From NCBI GenBank assembly GCA_910585935.1, contig CAJUHN010000284.1, positions 1-5,074 of the forward strand: a DNA stretch of 5,074 nt. Direction: 5' to 3'. Below the pieces are notes generated by a model. The model ran no database searches. It saw nothing but the letters and a program-made list of their open reading frames with translations, and had not been told where the DNA came from. Within the stretch, counting starts at the first letter, position 1. Each line of letters opens with the position of its first letter. This DNA comes from an uncultured Lachnospiraceae bacterium (GTDB lineage Bacteria; Bacillota; Clostridia; Lachnospirales; Lachnospiraceae). The position numbers and the translations under genes are program-made. Shown here one piece after another: positions 1 to 5,074 of the stretch.

Positions 1-2
1 GT

Positions 3-1091
3 ATTTATGAGGAATTAGAAGAAAATAACGATTTCCCTAAGAATTATGACCAGGATGAGAGAGAAACTGTAGTTGATGTAGATTATTTATATGACGATGA
101 AATCTGGTTATACTTTGATGAACATGGAGTAGGCGTAGAAGATAAATGGATACAATCTGATTCAGGCTTATGGTATTACTTTGATTATTTAGTAATGGCA
201 CGTAGTGATTATAGCTATAAGATTGGTGAGAATTATTATGGTTTAGATGAAAACGGAGCAATGATGGTAGGCTGGGTAAGAGATAATGAGGATAGCAGAA
301 ATGACAGACCTACAGGAAGCGATGATACAAGAGCATGGTATTATTATCAGAGTAATGGAAAACAAGTTACTGGGGAAAATAGTAGCAAAAAGAATGGAAA
401 TTGGAAAAAGATAGACGGAACATGGTATTATTTTGTTAGTGAAGATTATGCTGAAGAACTATCGAACTCAGATCCAAAAAAGGATGTAAAAAAGAATGCT
501 ATTCTTACAGGTATTTATGTAAATATAGATAAAAATGACGATCTTTTCTATTTTAATGGTGATGGAAAAATGGCAACAGGAATCACTAAAGTAGCAGATG
601 GTACAATAGTTACTGGTACTAAAGATGCTAATGCTGAGAAAAAAATTAGTGATGGTGTTGATGTATACTTTAATGGAAGTAACGGTAAAGTAGAAAGTGG
701 TATCAAGGGAGATAGTTATTATATCAAAGAAGCAAAAGATCCAAATACATTATCCTTTAAAAAGAAAGGTGAAATTGTATCTGGAGAAACTTTTGTTGGT
801 CAGGTGAAAGGTCAGTTAGCAAAAGAATGTTTGGTTAAAGATGGTGACGATCTTTATTATGTAGATAAATATGGCGAAATAATTAAGAATGAAGCTTTAG
901 AAATCACATTTAAAGAAACTGGTGAAGAGTATAAGATCGTATTTGGTTCTAATGGTAAAGCTATTAGAGGTAAAGAAGCAGGTAAGACAGTAAAAGCTGG
1001 AAAAACTTATACTGTAGATAATAAGAAAGAAATAGATATAAAGATAGGCGAGAAAGCAACTGATAAAGTTACAATTAATGTATTTGAATAA
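3..1091 (+). CDS. Cell-wall-binding-repeat surface protein, C-terminal 362 residues (gene A, 5' partial)
   Basis: The reading frame is open from base 3, with no stop and no credible start before the window edge. The ATG at 195 has no Shine-Dalgarno sequence and lies inside homology shared with gene B, so it is an internal methionine and the true start is outside. Counting from the edge, the visible part opens with an acidic stretch (residues 1-30). Degenerate aromatic/glycine repeats follow: LWYYF near 56-60, YYGLDENGAMMVGW at 78-91, AWYYYQSNGKQVTG at 111-124, KKIDGTWYYF at 135-144, LFYFNGDGKMATG at 181-193, VYFNGSNGKVESG at 221-233, DLYYVDKYGEIIK at 283-295 and KIVFGSNGKAI at 311-321. Such repeats are known from choline-binding and glucan-binding modules that attach exported proteins non-covalently to the envelope; the ligand here is unknown. 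There is no LPXTG motif; the protein ends in INVFE. Its closest visible relative is gene B (about 70% protein identity by eye). The N-terminal functional domain cannot be judged. Confidence 0.88.
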   Translation: MYEELEENNDFPKNYDQDERETVVDVDYLYDDEIWLYFDEHGVGVEDKWIQSDSGLWYYFDYLVMARSDYSYKIGENYYGLDENGAMMVGWVRDNEDSRNDRPTGSDDTRAWYYYQSNGKQVTGENSSKKNGNWKKIDGTWYYFVSEDYAEELSNSDPKKDVKKNAILTGIYVNIDKNDDLFYFNGDGKMATGITKVADGTIVTGTKDANAEKKISDGVDVYFNGSNGKVESGIKGDSYYIKEAKDPNTLSFKKKGEIVSGETFVGQVKGQLAKECLVKDGDDLYYVDKYGEIIKNEALEITFKETGEEYKIVFGSNGKAIRGKEAGKTVKAGKTYTVDNKKEIDIKIGEKATDKVTINVFE

Positions 1092-1120
1092 TTAATAAAA
1101 ATTCCTAAGAAATTATAATT
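3..1120 (+). repeat. Left arm of a ~1 kb imperfect inverted repeat
   Basis: This is gene A plus about 30 bases of 3' flank, homologous in inverted orientation to 4040-5072. Similarity is uneven, about 75-80% at base level by eye. Exact blocks include 88-115 (28 bases) and 925-966 (42 bases). After the stop codon, AAGAAATTATAATT corresponds to GAGAAATTCTAATT in the other arm; similarity then ends before the terminator hairpin. Confidence 0.85.
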
Positions 1121-1125
1121 ATTTA

Positions 1126-1175
1126 TAAGAGACTATTCGTTTAATGATATATTTCGTTAAATTAATAGTCTCTTA
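1126..1175 (+). terminator. Intrinsic terminator of gene A
   Basis: A perfect 12-bp stem, TAAGAGACTATT (1126-1137) with AATAGTCTCTTA (1164-1175), is extended by a second 5-bp stem (1140-1144 with 1157-1161) after a 2x2 mismatch. A T-rich tract (TTTTATTCTTTCTTC) follows directly. It begins 35 bases after the gene A stop. The minus strand has no strong T run behind the stem, so it probably works in the plus direction only. It separates gene A from the recombinase gene. Confidence 0.85.
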
Positions 1176-1213
1176 TTTTATTCTTTCTTCTTATTTTGGT
1201 GTACAATAATGAC

Positions 1214-1219
1214 TATAAT
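1214..1219 (+). promoter_or_regulatory. Possible -10 box for the recombinase gene
   Basis: A perfect TATAAT lies 11 bases upstream of the GGAGG site. No good -35 box is found at 16-18 bases: the 17-base position reads TTATTT, and TTGGTG at 1196-1201 is only 12 bases away. A start near 1226 would leave a leader of about 15 bases. The strong terminator upstream makes a separate promoter here likely, but its weak -35 suggests low or activated expression. AT-rich DNA produces such boxes by chance. Confidence 0.35.
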
Positions 1220-1230
1220 AATATATAAAT

Positions 1231-1235
1231 GGAGG
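1231..1235 (+). promoter_or_regulatory. Ribosome-binding site that fixes the recombinase start
   Basis: GGAGG lies 5 bases before the ATG at 1241. The in-frame ATG at 1229 overlaps this site, so it cannot use it; the start at 1241 is preferred and removes the first four residues (MEAA) of the longest frame. Confidence 0.85.
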
Positions 1236-1240
1236 CAGCT

Positions 1241-2440
1241 ATGAAGACTCAAAAAGAAAGAATTTTACCAAAAGGAATTTCTCAGCGTTCAGATGGACGT
1301 TATCAAGCGACCTATTCTTTTCAGGGAAATCGGTATTATTTGTATGATATGGACTTAAATTGCTTGATAAAAAAGTTGCATGAAAAATTATATGAGATTG
1401 AACATGGGATTTATTGTAAACCACAAAAGATTCGTTTAAACCAATGGTTTGAGATTTGGTTAAAGGAATACAAAGAATTGTCTTTAAAAAAAGGAACGAT
1501 TGAAAACTATAAGAGAAATTATAATTGCTATCTTAGACCTTATTTAGGAGAAATGTATGTAAAGGATATCCATGTGGAACATTTGCAAAAGATGTATAAT
1601 GATTTAATTCGGAAAGGGTATGCTATCAGTACTTTAAATGTTTCTAAGGGGATATTATCTGGTATGTTTCAACAATTAGTGAAGAATGATATTCTTGTCA
1701 AAAATCCGGTTTCTTTCGTTGAATTTCCAAGGCAAAGGGTACATAAGACTAGGCGAGTTTTAAGTTTAGAGGAACAAAGTATATTTCAAACTTATATAAA
1801 GGACAGCCCCTATAGAGAATTATATGAATTAGCTCTTTCTACAGGACTCCGTATTGGAGAATTATGTGCGTTGCGTTGGGAAGACATTAATTTAGAAGAA
1901 GAATATTTAACAGTAAATGGAACTCTAAAATATTTTAAAGATACTGATTTTTTTATTGATACTCCAAAATCTACATCCAGCAGGAGAATCATTCCTCTCC
2001 TTCCTTCTATATGTCAGATGTTAAAAGAGTTAAAAATCTCCCGATCAAAAACTGAGAATGGGAAAAGAATGGATAAAAAATCTGCTTATCATAATCAGAT
2101 TCAAAATTTAGTCTTTACTCATCCTCATTTTCCAAATGAACCTATCCGAAAACGTACCCTAGCCTATGATATGGAATATATTGTAAATCACATTAATGCT
2201 GATAGAGAGTTATTATATAAAAAAGAGCAGAAGCCTTTTATTCTTTTTGAGCATATCACCCCTCATGTATTGCGCCATACTTTTGCGACACGCGCATTAG
2301 AAAAAGGTATTCCTCCTAAAGTAGTTCAGGAAATATTAGGTCATAGCAGTATCACAATAACTCTGGATTTATATACTCATGTCCTGCCTAAAACCAAAAG
2401 TGAAGAAATCAAAAAACTTCAAGAATTGTTTTGCCAATAA
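1241..2440 (+). CDS. Tyrosine recombinase / integrase (Tn916- and phage-type), 399 aa
   Basis: A complete site-specific tyrosine recombinase. The N-terminus (about 8-40: GISQRSDGRYQATYSF then GNRYYLYD) resembles the small arm-site-binding domain of Tn916-type integrases. Residues about 65-160 fit the SAM-like core-binding domain, with QWFEIWLKEY and the TIENYKRNY helix. The catalytic domain covers about 170-395. Counting from the ATG at 1241, the family residues are Arg204 (TGLRIGEL), Lys243 (TPKS, beta-hairpin lysine), His342 and Arg345 (HVLRH), His368 (LGHSS) and the nucleophile Tyr378 (LDLYTHV). Nothing essential is missing and the length is normal, so it should be active. It would cut and rejoin DNA through a 3'-phosphotyrosine link. 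No excisionase, relaxase or phage gene lies beside it, so it is a solitary recombinase between two convergent surface-protein genes. It could be the remnant of an integrated element or a dedicated invertase; the sequence does not decide. Confidence 0.95.
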   Translation: MKTQKERILPKGISQRSDGRYQATYSFQGNRYYLYDMDLNCLIKKLHEKLYEIEHGIYCKPQKIRLNQWFEIWLKEYKELSLKKGTIENYKRNYNCYLRPYLGEMYVKDIHVEHLQKMYNDLIRKGYAISTLNVSKGILSGMFQQLVKNDILVKNPVSFVEFPRQRVHKTRRVLSLEEQSIFQTYIKDSPYRELYELALSTGLRIGELCALRWEDINLEEEYLTVNGTLKYFKDTDFFIDTPKSTSSRRIIPLLPSICQMLKELKISRSKTENGKRMDKKSAYHNQIQNLVFTHPHFPNEPIRKRTLAYDMEYIVNHINADRELLYKKEQKPFILFEHITPHVLRHTFATRALEKGIPPKVVQEILGHSSITITLDLYTHVLPKTKSEEIKKLQELFCQ

Positions 2441-2476
2441 CAAATGATAACATTTTTAAAACCAGTTCACGGAAAT

Positions 2477-2517
2477 AAAAAAGATAACATCTCTTATATA
2501 GAAATGTTATCTTTTTT
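2477..2517. terminator. Bidirectional intrinsic terminator between recombinase and Ig-like protein genes
   Basis: A 14-bp perfect stem, AAAAAAGATAACAT (2477-2490) with ATGTTATCTTTTTT (2504-2517), continues after one mismatch into TCT/AGA (2492-2494 with 2500-2502) around a TATAT loop. The A run on one side and T run on the other give a U tract on both strands. It can therefore end the plus-strand recombinase transcript (stop at 2440) and the minus-strand Ig-like gene transcript (stop at 2590). Confidence 0.88.
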
Positions 2518-2543
2518 CTCTTTCCTATGTATACTTAATTTAT

Positions 2544-2575
2544 TACTTTGCAGAAATAAATTCATTTACAAAGTA
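2544..2575 (-). other. Weak hairpin in the 3' flank of the Ig-like protein gene
   Basis: TACTTTG (2544-2550) can pair with CAAAGTA (2569-2575) across an 18-base loop, just downstream of the minus-strand stop codon. The 7-bp stem is weak and no T run follows. It may modestly protect the mRNA 3' end or mean nothing; the real terminator is the palindrome at 2477-2517. Confidence 0.3.
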
Positions 2576-2589
2576 TAAATAATATTTAT

Positions 2590-3786
2590 TTATCTTGTTT
2601 TTGTCCAAACACCATTTGGATCTACATAATAATTTCCAACCCATGAGTTTGTAATCATAACACCATCTTGATGATTCATAAAATAGTATTTTCCATCTAC
2701 CATAATCCAGCCTGTCATCATCTGACCATCTCTGTTCATATAATACCATTTCCCGTTGATGCTCACCCAGCCAGTTAACATCTCACCATCTGCATTCATA
2801 AAATACCATTTTCCATCTACCATAATCCAGCCTGTAGCCATAGAACCATCATTTAAGAAATAATACCATTTTCCTTTATCTTGTAACCAGCTTCTAGTTT
2901 TATAAGTACCATCATTCTGCAAATAATACCATTTATTATTTTGATTTATCCATTGAGAAGTAGTGCCTTCTGCTCTTACTACAACTTTAGTTGTATATGT
3001 ATTAGTTTTATCTTGATAGTTTATAATTAATTCATTGTTTCCCGGAACTAATCTATAATCAGATAATGTCCAGCCTGTTACTTCACTTTCAACTGTACGA
3101 TATCTGCTGTTAATATCAAAATTTCCTGTCACAGTAATTTTAGATAAATCCACTTGAGATCCAGCTTTTAGTGTACCACCATAATATTTAGCAGAAATGC
3201 CTAATAATTTTCCATCAAAACCTTCTACTTCAATATAATCTTTTTGTCTTTTTCCATTTTCTTCATAATAAACTGTTATTTTGTTATTTCCTTTTTTGAT
3301 CTTATAATCATTAAAGTAAAAATCGGTTACTTCTTCTTCTGAACCATCTTCATAATGAGCAATTACTTCCACATCCTCTTTTAAAATAGAACCACCTACT
3401 ATTGTTCCATCTCCCAAATATTCTGCATCAATAGATTCCACATAGGGAGCACGAATATTGATACGAATTTTATCTGTTTTTGTGACACCATCATTTGTAT
3501 AACTTACTGTAACTCTTTGATTTCCTTTTTCTTCTGTAATTTCTTCAGGATCAATCTCAAATTCGCTGGAATCCAAACGATAACCTTTACTGCTGCCAGA
3601 ATAATATGCTTTTACACGAATATCATCTTTAACAATCTCTTCTCCATAGGTTAAATCATCTCCTATATATTCTGCTTCAATTTTAGATAATGCTCCTGTT
3701 GCTGCCTGTACTCCTCCCGTATTAGTATATAATATACTAAAACATAACATACAGCAAATAAACATACTGAGTAATTTCCTCTTCAT
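2590..3786 (-). CDS. Secreted Ig-like and cell-wall-binding-repeat protein, 398 aa
   Basis: A complete exported surface protein. Residues 1-28 are a signal peptide: MKRK, then a hydrophobic core (LLSMFICCMLCFSILY) and a likely cut after VQA. There is no lipobox. Three related Ig-like beta-sandwich repeats follow at about 34-112, 115-188 and 194-271. Each opens with an I-x-A-x-Y pattern (IEAEYIGD, IDAEYLGD, ISAKYYGG) and ends with a strand such as GNQRVTVSY, GNNKITVYY or GNNELIINY. Residues about 278-395 are 20-residue cell-wall-binding repeats, for example GKWYYFLNDGSMATGW, GKWYFMNADGEMLTGW and GKWYYMNRDGQMMTGW. With no sortase motif or membrane anchor, these repeats probably hold the protein on the envelope by a non-covalent link, with the Ig-like domains as spacer or adhesive. 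No enzyme domain is present. The start is supported by GGAGGAG at 3792-3798, 5 bases before the ATG. The gene has its own promoter. The specific ligand and role are unknown. Confidence 0.93.
   Translation of the reverse strand: MKRKLLSMFICCMLCFSILYTNTGGVQAATGALSKIEAEYIGDDLTYGEEIVKDDIRVKAYYSGSSKGYRLDSSEFEIDPEEITEEKGNQRVTVSYTNDGVTKTDKIRINIRAPYVESIDAEYLGDGTIVGGSILKEDVEVIAHYEDGSEEEVTDFYFNDYKIKKGNNKITVYYEENGKRQKDYIEVEGFDGKLLGISAKYYGGTLKAGSQVDLSKITVTGNFDINSRYRTVESEVTGWTLSDYRLVPGNNELIINYQDKTNTYTTKVVVRAEGTTSQWINQNNKWYYLQNDGTYKTRSWLQDKGKWYYFLNDGSMATGWIMVDGKWYFMNADGEMLTGWVSINGKWYYMNRDGQMMTGWIMVDGKYYFMNHQDGVMITNSWVGNYYVDPNGVWTKTR
2674..2835 (-). repeat. 120-bp-period repeat inside the cell-wall-binding region
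   Basis: Bases 2674-2715 and 2794-2835 match at 40 of 42 positions, including 28 identical bases (2688-2715 and 2808-2835). The 120-base period equals two 20-residue repeats. It encodes the TGWIMVDGK segment twice, with a more diverged unit (TGWVSINGK) between. Near-identity at the DNA level indicates recent duplication or homogenisation of the repeat pair. Confidence 0.85.
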
Positions 3787-3791
3787 TTTTT

Positions 3792-3798
3792 CTCCTCC
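3792..3798 (-). promoter_or_regulatory. Strong ribosome-binding site of the Ig-like protein gene
   Basis: On the minus strand this reads GGAGGAG, 5 bases before the ATG at 3786. It is a near-ideal Firmicutes Shine-Dalgarno sequence. It fixes the start and implies efficient translation. Confidence 0.9.
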
Positions 3799-3816
3799 AT
3801 TCTATTGATATTCTTT

Positions 3817-3845
3817 ATTATATCTAAGCTTATACAAAACTTCAA
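3817..3845 (-). promoter_or_regulatory. Sigma-A promoter of the Ig-like protein gene
   Basis: On the minus strand: -35 TTGAAG (3840-3845), a 17-base spacer, and a perfect -10 TATAAT (3817-3822). Transcription would start near 3810, giving a leader of about 25 bases that includes the GGAGGAG site. No operator-like palindrome overlaps it, and no inverted repeats flank it, so a simple promoter flip is not suggested. Confidence 0.75.
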
Positions 3846-3887
3846 GTATTATTCTAAAAAAACATTATTTCCCATTTATTTCTGTAA

Positions 3888-3916
3888 ATTAAAATACCAT
3901 TATTCCATGATATCAA
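3888..3916 (-). promoter_or_regulatory. Possible second, upstream promoter of the Ig-like protein gene
   Basis: On the minus strand: TTGATA (3911-3916), a 17-base spacer, TTTAAT (3888-3893). Each box has one mismatch to the sigma-A consensus. It would start a transcript near 3881 with a leader of about 95 bases, upstream of the stronger promoter at 3817-3845. This spacer is very AT-rich, so a chance match is a real possibility. Confidence 0.4.
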
Positions 3917-4009
3917 AAAATCAAGTAGAAAAATCAACTTTTTCTCTATTCATTATATAAAAAAATATTATATTAACAATATCTATTATATATTATTATA
4001 CATAATAAA

Positions 4010-4035
4010 GGACAATGGCTTAAAAGCCATTGCCC
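4010..4035 (-). terminator. Intrinsic terminator of gene B
   Basis: GGACAATGGCTT (4010-4021) pairs with AAGCCATTGCCC (4024-4035) with one mismatch. The nominal two-base loop would open to about four to six bases. On the minus strand the stem is followed by TTTATTATG, a modest T tract. It starts 32 bases after the gene B stop codon and is unrelated in sequence to the gene A terminator. Confidence 0.78.
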
Positions 4036-4039
4036 CTGC

Positions 4040-5072
4040 AATTAGAATTTCTCAGAAATTTAATCGATTATTTAAATACATTAATATCAAGACCAAGAAT
4101 TTTTGTGTTTACAGCATCATCTACAGTATAAGTCTTTCCAGCTTTTACTTTATCACCAGCATCTTTACCTGTAATAGCTTTACCATTAGAACCAAATACG
4201 ATCTTATACTCTTGACCATCTTCAAATGTGATTTCTAAAGATTCATTCTTAATCATTTCACCATATTTATCTATATAATAAATATTATCTCCATCTTTAA
4301 CAAAACAATTCTTTGCTAACTGACCTTTAACTTCACCAACAAAAGTTTTTCCGGATACAATTTTACCCTTCTTTTCAAAATGTTGTGTGTTTTCATCTTT
4401 TGCCTGGCTGATATAATAGCTATCTCCTTTAATACCGCTTTCTACTTTACCATTACTTGCGAAATAAACATCAATAGCATCACTTACTTTTGTTTTATCT
4501 GTAACTTCACTAGCTCCAGTAATTACTGTATCTTTTGCTACTTTAGTAACCCCTGTTGCCATCTTTCCATCACCGTTTAAATAGAAATAATTGTCATCAA
4601 TGTTTGCATAGGTACTTGTAAGAATACAATTTGGTTTTCCATTGCTATTTTCAGCAACAAAATAATACCATGTTCCATCTATCTTTTTCCATTTTCCTTC
4701 TTCGCCACTATCTACTACAACTTGTTTTCCATTGCTCTGATAGTAATACCATGCATTAGTTTTATCTCCACCTGTAGGTCTGTCATTACTGCTATCAGTA
4801 TTATCTCTTACCCAACCTACCATCATTGCACCATTTTCATCTAAACCATAGTAATTTCCTTCTATATCATAGCTGTAATCGCTACGTGCCATTACTAAGT
4901 TCTCAAAGTAATACCATAAGCCTGCATCAGATTTTACCCATTTGTCTTCTGCTGCTACTCCGTGTTGATCGAAGTATAACCAGATTTCATCGTCATATAG
5001 ATAAAAATCATCAATTACAGTTGCATCATCATCATGATTATTAGGAAAATCATCTTCTAATTCATTATAAAT
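4040..5072 (-). repeat. Right arm of a ~1 kb imperfect inverted repeat
   Basis: This is gene B plus its 3' flank, the partner of 3-1120. Exact blocks pairing with the left arm lie at 4972-4999 (28 bases) and 4172-4213 (42 bases). The arms enclose the recombinase and the Ig-like surface protein gene. Confidence 0.85.
4068..5072 (-). CDS. Cell-wall-binding-repeat surface protein, C-terminal 334 residues (gene B, 5' partial)
   Basis: This minus-strand frame is open to the right edge with no stop. The ATG at 4892 lacks a Shine-Dalgarno sequence and matches the internal methionine of gene A, so the true start is outside. The frame opens at the same codon as gene A (IYNELE against IYEELE) and is colinear throughout: acidic N-terminal stretch, LWYYF, YYGLDENGAMMVGW, AWYYYQSNGKQV, KKIDGTWYYF, FYLNGDGKMATG, VYFASNGKVESG, NIYYIDKYGEMIK, KIVFGSNGKAI and the terminal INVFK. 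Differences from A include a shorter acidic stretch, a deletion of about ten residues after WYYFVAEN, and a divergent tail before INVFK. The repeats suggest an exported, envelope-attached protein with unknown ligand. The missing N-terminus prevents a functional call. Confidence 0.88.
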   Translation of the reverse strand: MYNELEDDFPNNHDDDATVIDDFYLYDDEIWLYFDQHGVAAEDKWVKSDAGLWYYFENLVMARSDYSYDIEGNYYGLDENGAMMVGWVRDNTDSSNDRPTGGDKTNAWYYYQSNGKQVVVDSGEEGKWKKIDGTWYYFVAENSNGKPNCILTSTYANIDDNYFYLNGDGKMATGVTKVAKDTVITGASEVTDKTKVSDAIDVYFASNGKVESGIKGDSYYISQAKDENTQHFEKKGKIVSGKTFVGEVKGQLAKNCFVKDGDNIYYIDKYGEMIKNESLEITFEDGQEYKIVFGSNGKAITGKDAGDKVKAGKTYTVDDAVNTKILGLDINVFK

Positions 5073-5074
5073 AT

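Larger units (their letters stand above)
3787..4067. other. AT-rich intergenic region between two minus-strand genes (281 bases)
   Basis: It contains no convincing gene. It holds the ribosome-binding site and two promoter candidates of the Ig-like protein gene, a pair of direct AAAAATCAA repeats (3916-3924 and 3929-3937, 13 bases apart), an almost pure A/T tract (about 3953-4008), and the gene B terminator. The last part (about 4040-4067) is still homologous to the 3' flank of gene A. Confidence 0.8.

Noticed and set aside
195..1091. Gene A as a complete gene starting at the ATG at 195
   Set aside because: No ribosome-binding site precedes it, the frame is open to the window edge, and the upstream 64 codons are homologous to the same region of gene B.
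1126..1175. Terminator palindromes at 1126-1175 and 2477-2517 as paired recombination sites
   Set aside because: They share only an 8-base TCTCTTAT string; their stems are otherwise unrelated, and T tracts explain both as terminators.
2446..2511. GATAACATTT (2446-2455) pairing with AAATGTTATC (2502-2511) as an alternative hairpin or attenuator
   Set aside because: The pairing is exact over 10 bp but has a 46-base loop and must compete with the perfect local 14-bp stem; there is no leader peptide or regulatory context after the stop codon.
2604..2620. TCCAAA-5-TTTGGA inverted repeat as a recombinase core site
   Set aside because: It lies inside the codons for DPNGVWT of the Ig-like protein, the arms are only 6 bp, and no second copy exists in the window to recombine with.
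3801..3960. Invertible promoter upstream of the Ig-like protein gene
   Set aside because: No convincing inverted repeats of useful length flank the promoter; the repeats seen there are direct.
4380..4580. Short open frames opposite the large genes (for example 37-261, 1239-1424, 1810-1992, 2543-2749, 4380-4580, 4826-5044)
   Set aside because: They run antisense to well-supported coding regions, lack ribosome-binding sites, and have compositions expected from the reverse strand of repeat-rich genes.
4068..4892. Gene B as a complete gene starting at the ATG at 4892
   Set aside because: Same reasoning: no ribosome-binding site, and homologous coding sequence continues to the right edge.
1..5074. 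CRISPR array, tRNA, rRNA or transposon terminal repeats
   Set aside because: No regularly spaced short repeats with unique spacers, no cloverleaf or rRNA-like stretches, and no transposase were seen on either strand.

Overview
The window is AT-rich (by eye about 30% GC) and looks like a low-GC Firmicute, most likely a gut or oral clostridium of the Lachnospiraceae type. The evidence is strong GGAGG ribosome-binding sites, a textbook sigma-A promoter, intrinsic terminators, and three proteins built from aromatic/glycine cell-wall-binding (choline-binding-like) repeats. The species cannot be named from this sequence.

Layout: (1) positions 3-1091, plus strand, the 3' part of a large cell-wall-binding-repeat protein gene (gene A), open at the left edge and closed by a hairpin terminator. 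(2) 1241-2440, plus strand, a complete tyrosine recombinase of the Tn916/phage integrase type with all expected catalytic residues and no visible excisionase. (3) 2477-2517, a near-perfect palindrome flanked by A and T runs, serving as a shared bidirectional terminator. (4) 2590-3786, minus strand, a complete secreted protein with a signal peptide, three Ig-like domains and a C-terminal block of cell-wall-binding repeats, preceded by a TTGAAG-17-TATAAT promoter. (5) 4068-5072, minus strand, the 3' part of a second cell-wall-binding-repeat gene (gene B), open at the right edge, with its own hairpin terminator at 4010-4035.

Genes A and B are paralogues pointing towards each other, so they form an imperfect inverted repeat of about 1 kb per arm around a roughly 2.9 kb core. 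The core holds a recombinase and a surface protein. The homology starts at the same codon two bases from each window edge and runs about 30 bases past both stop codons. Exact blocks of 42, 28 and 22 bases sit inside the arms.

The most interesting reading is a surface-protein variation locus. Inversion of the core, either by homologous recombination in the arms or by the resident recombinase at sites not identified here, would exchange the C-terminal parts of A and B. This is inference; no recombination site is proven by the sequence. The plain alternative is an old inverted duplication of a cell-wall protein gene with a solitary integrase element lodged between the copies.
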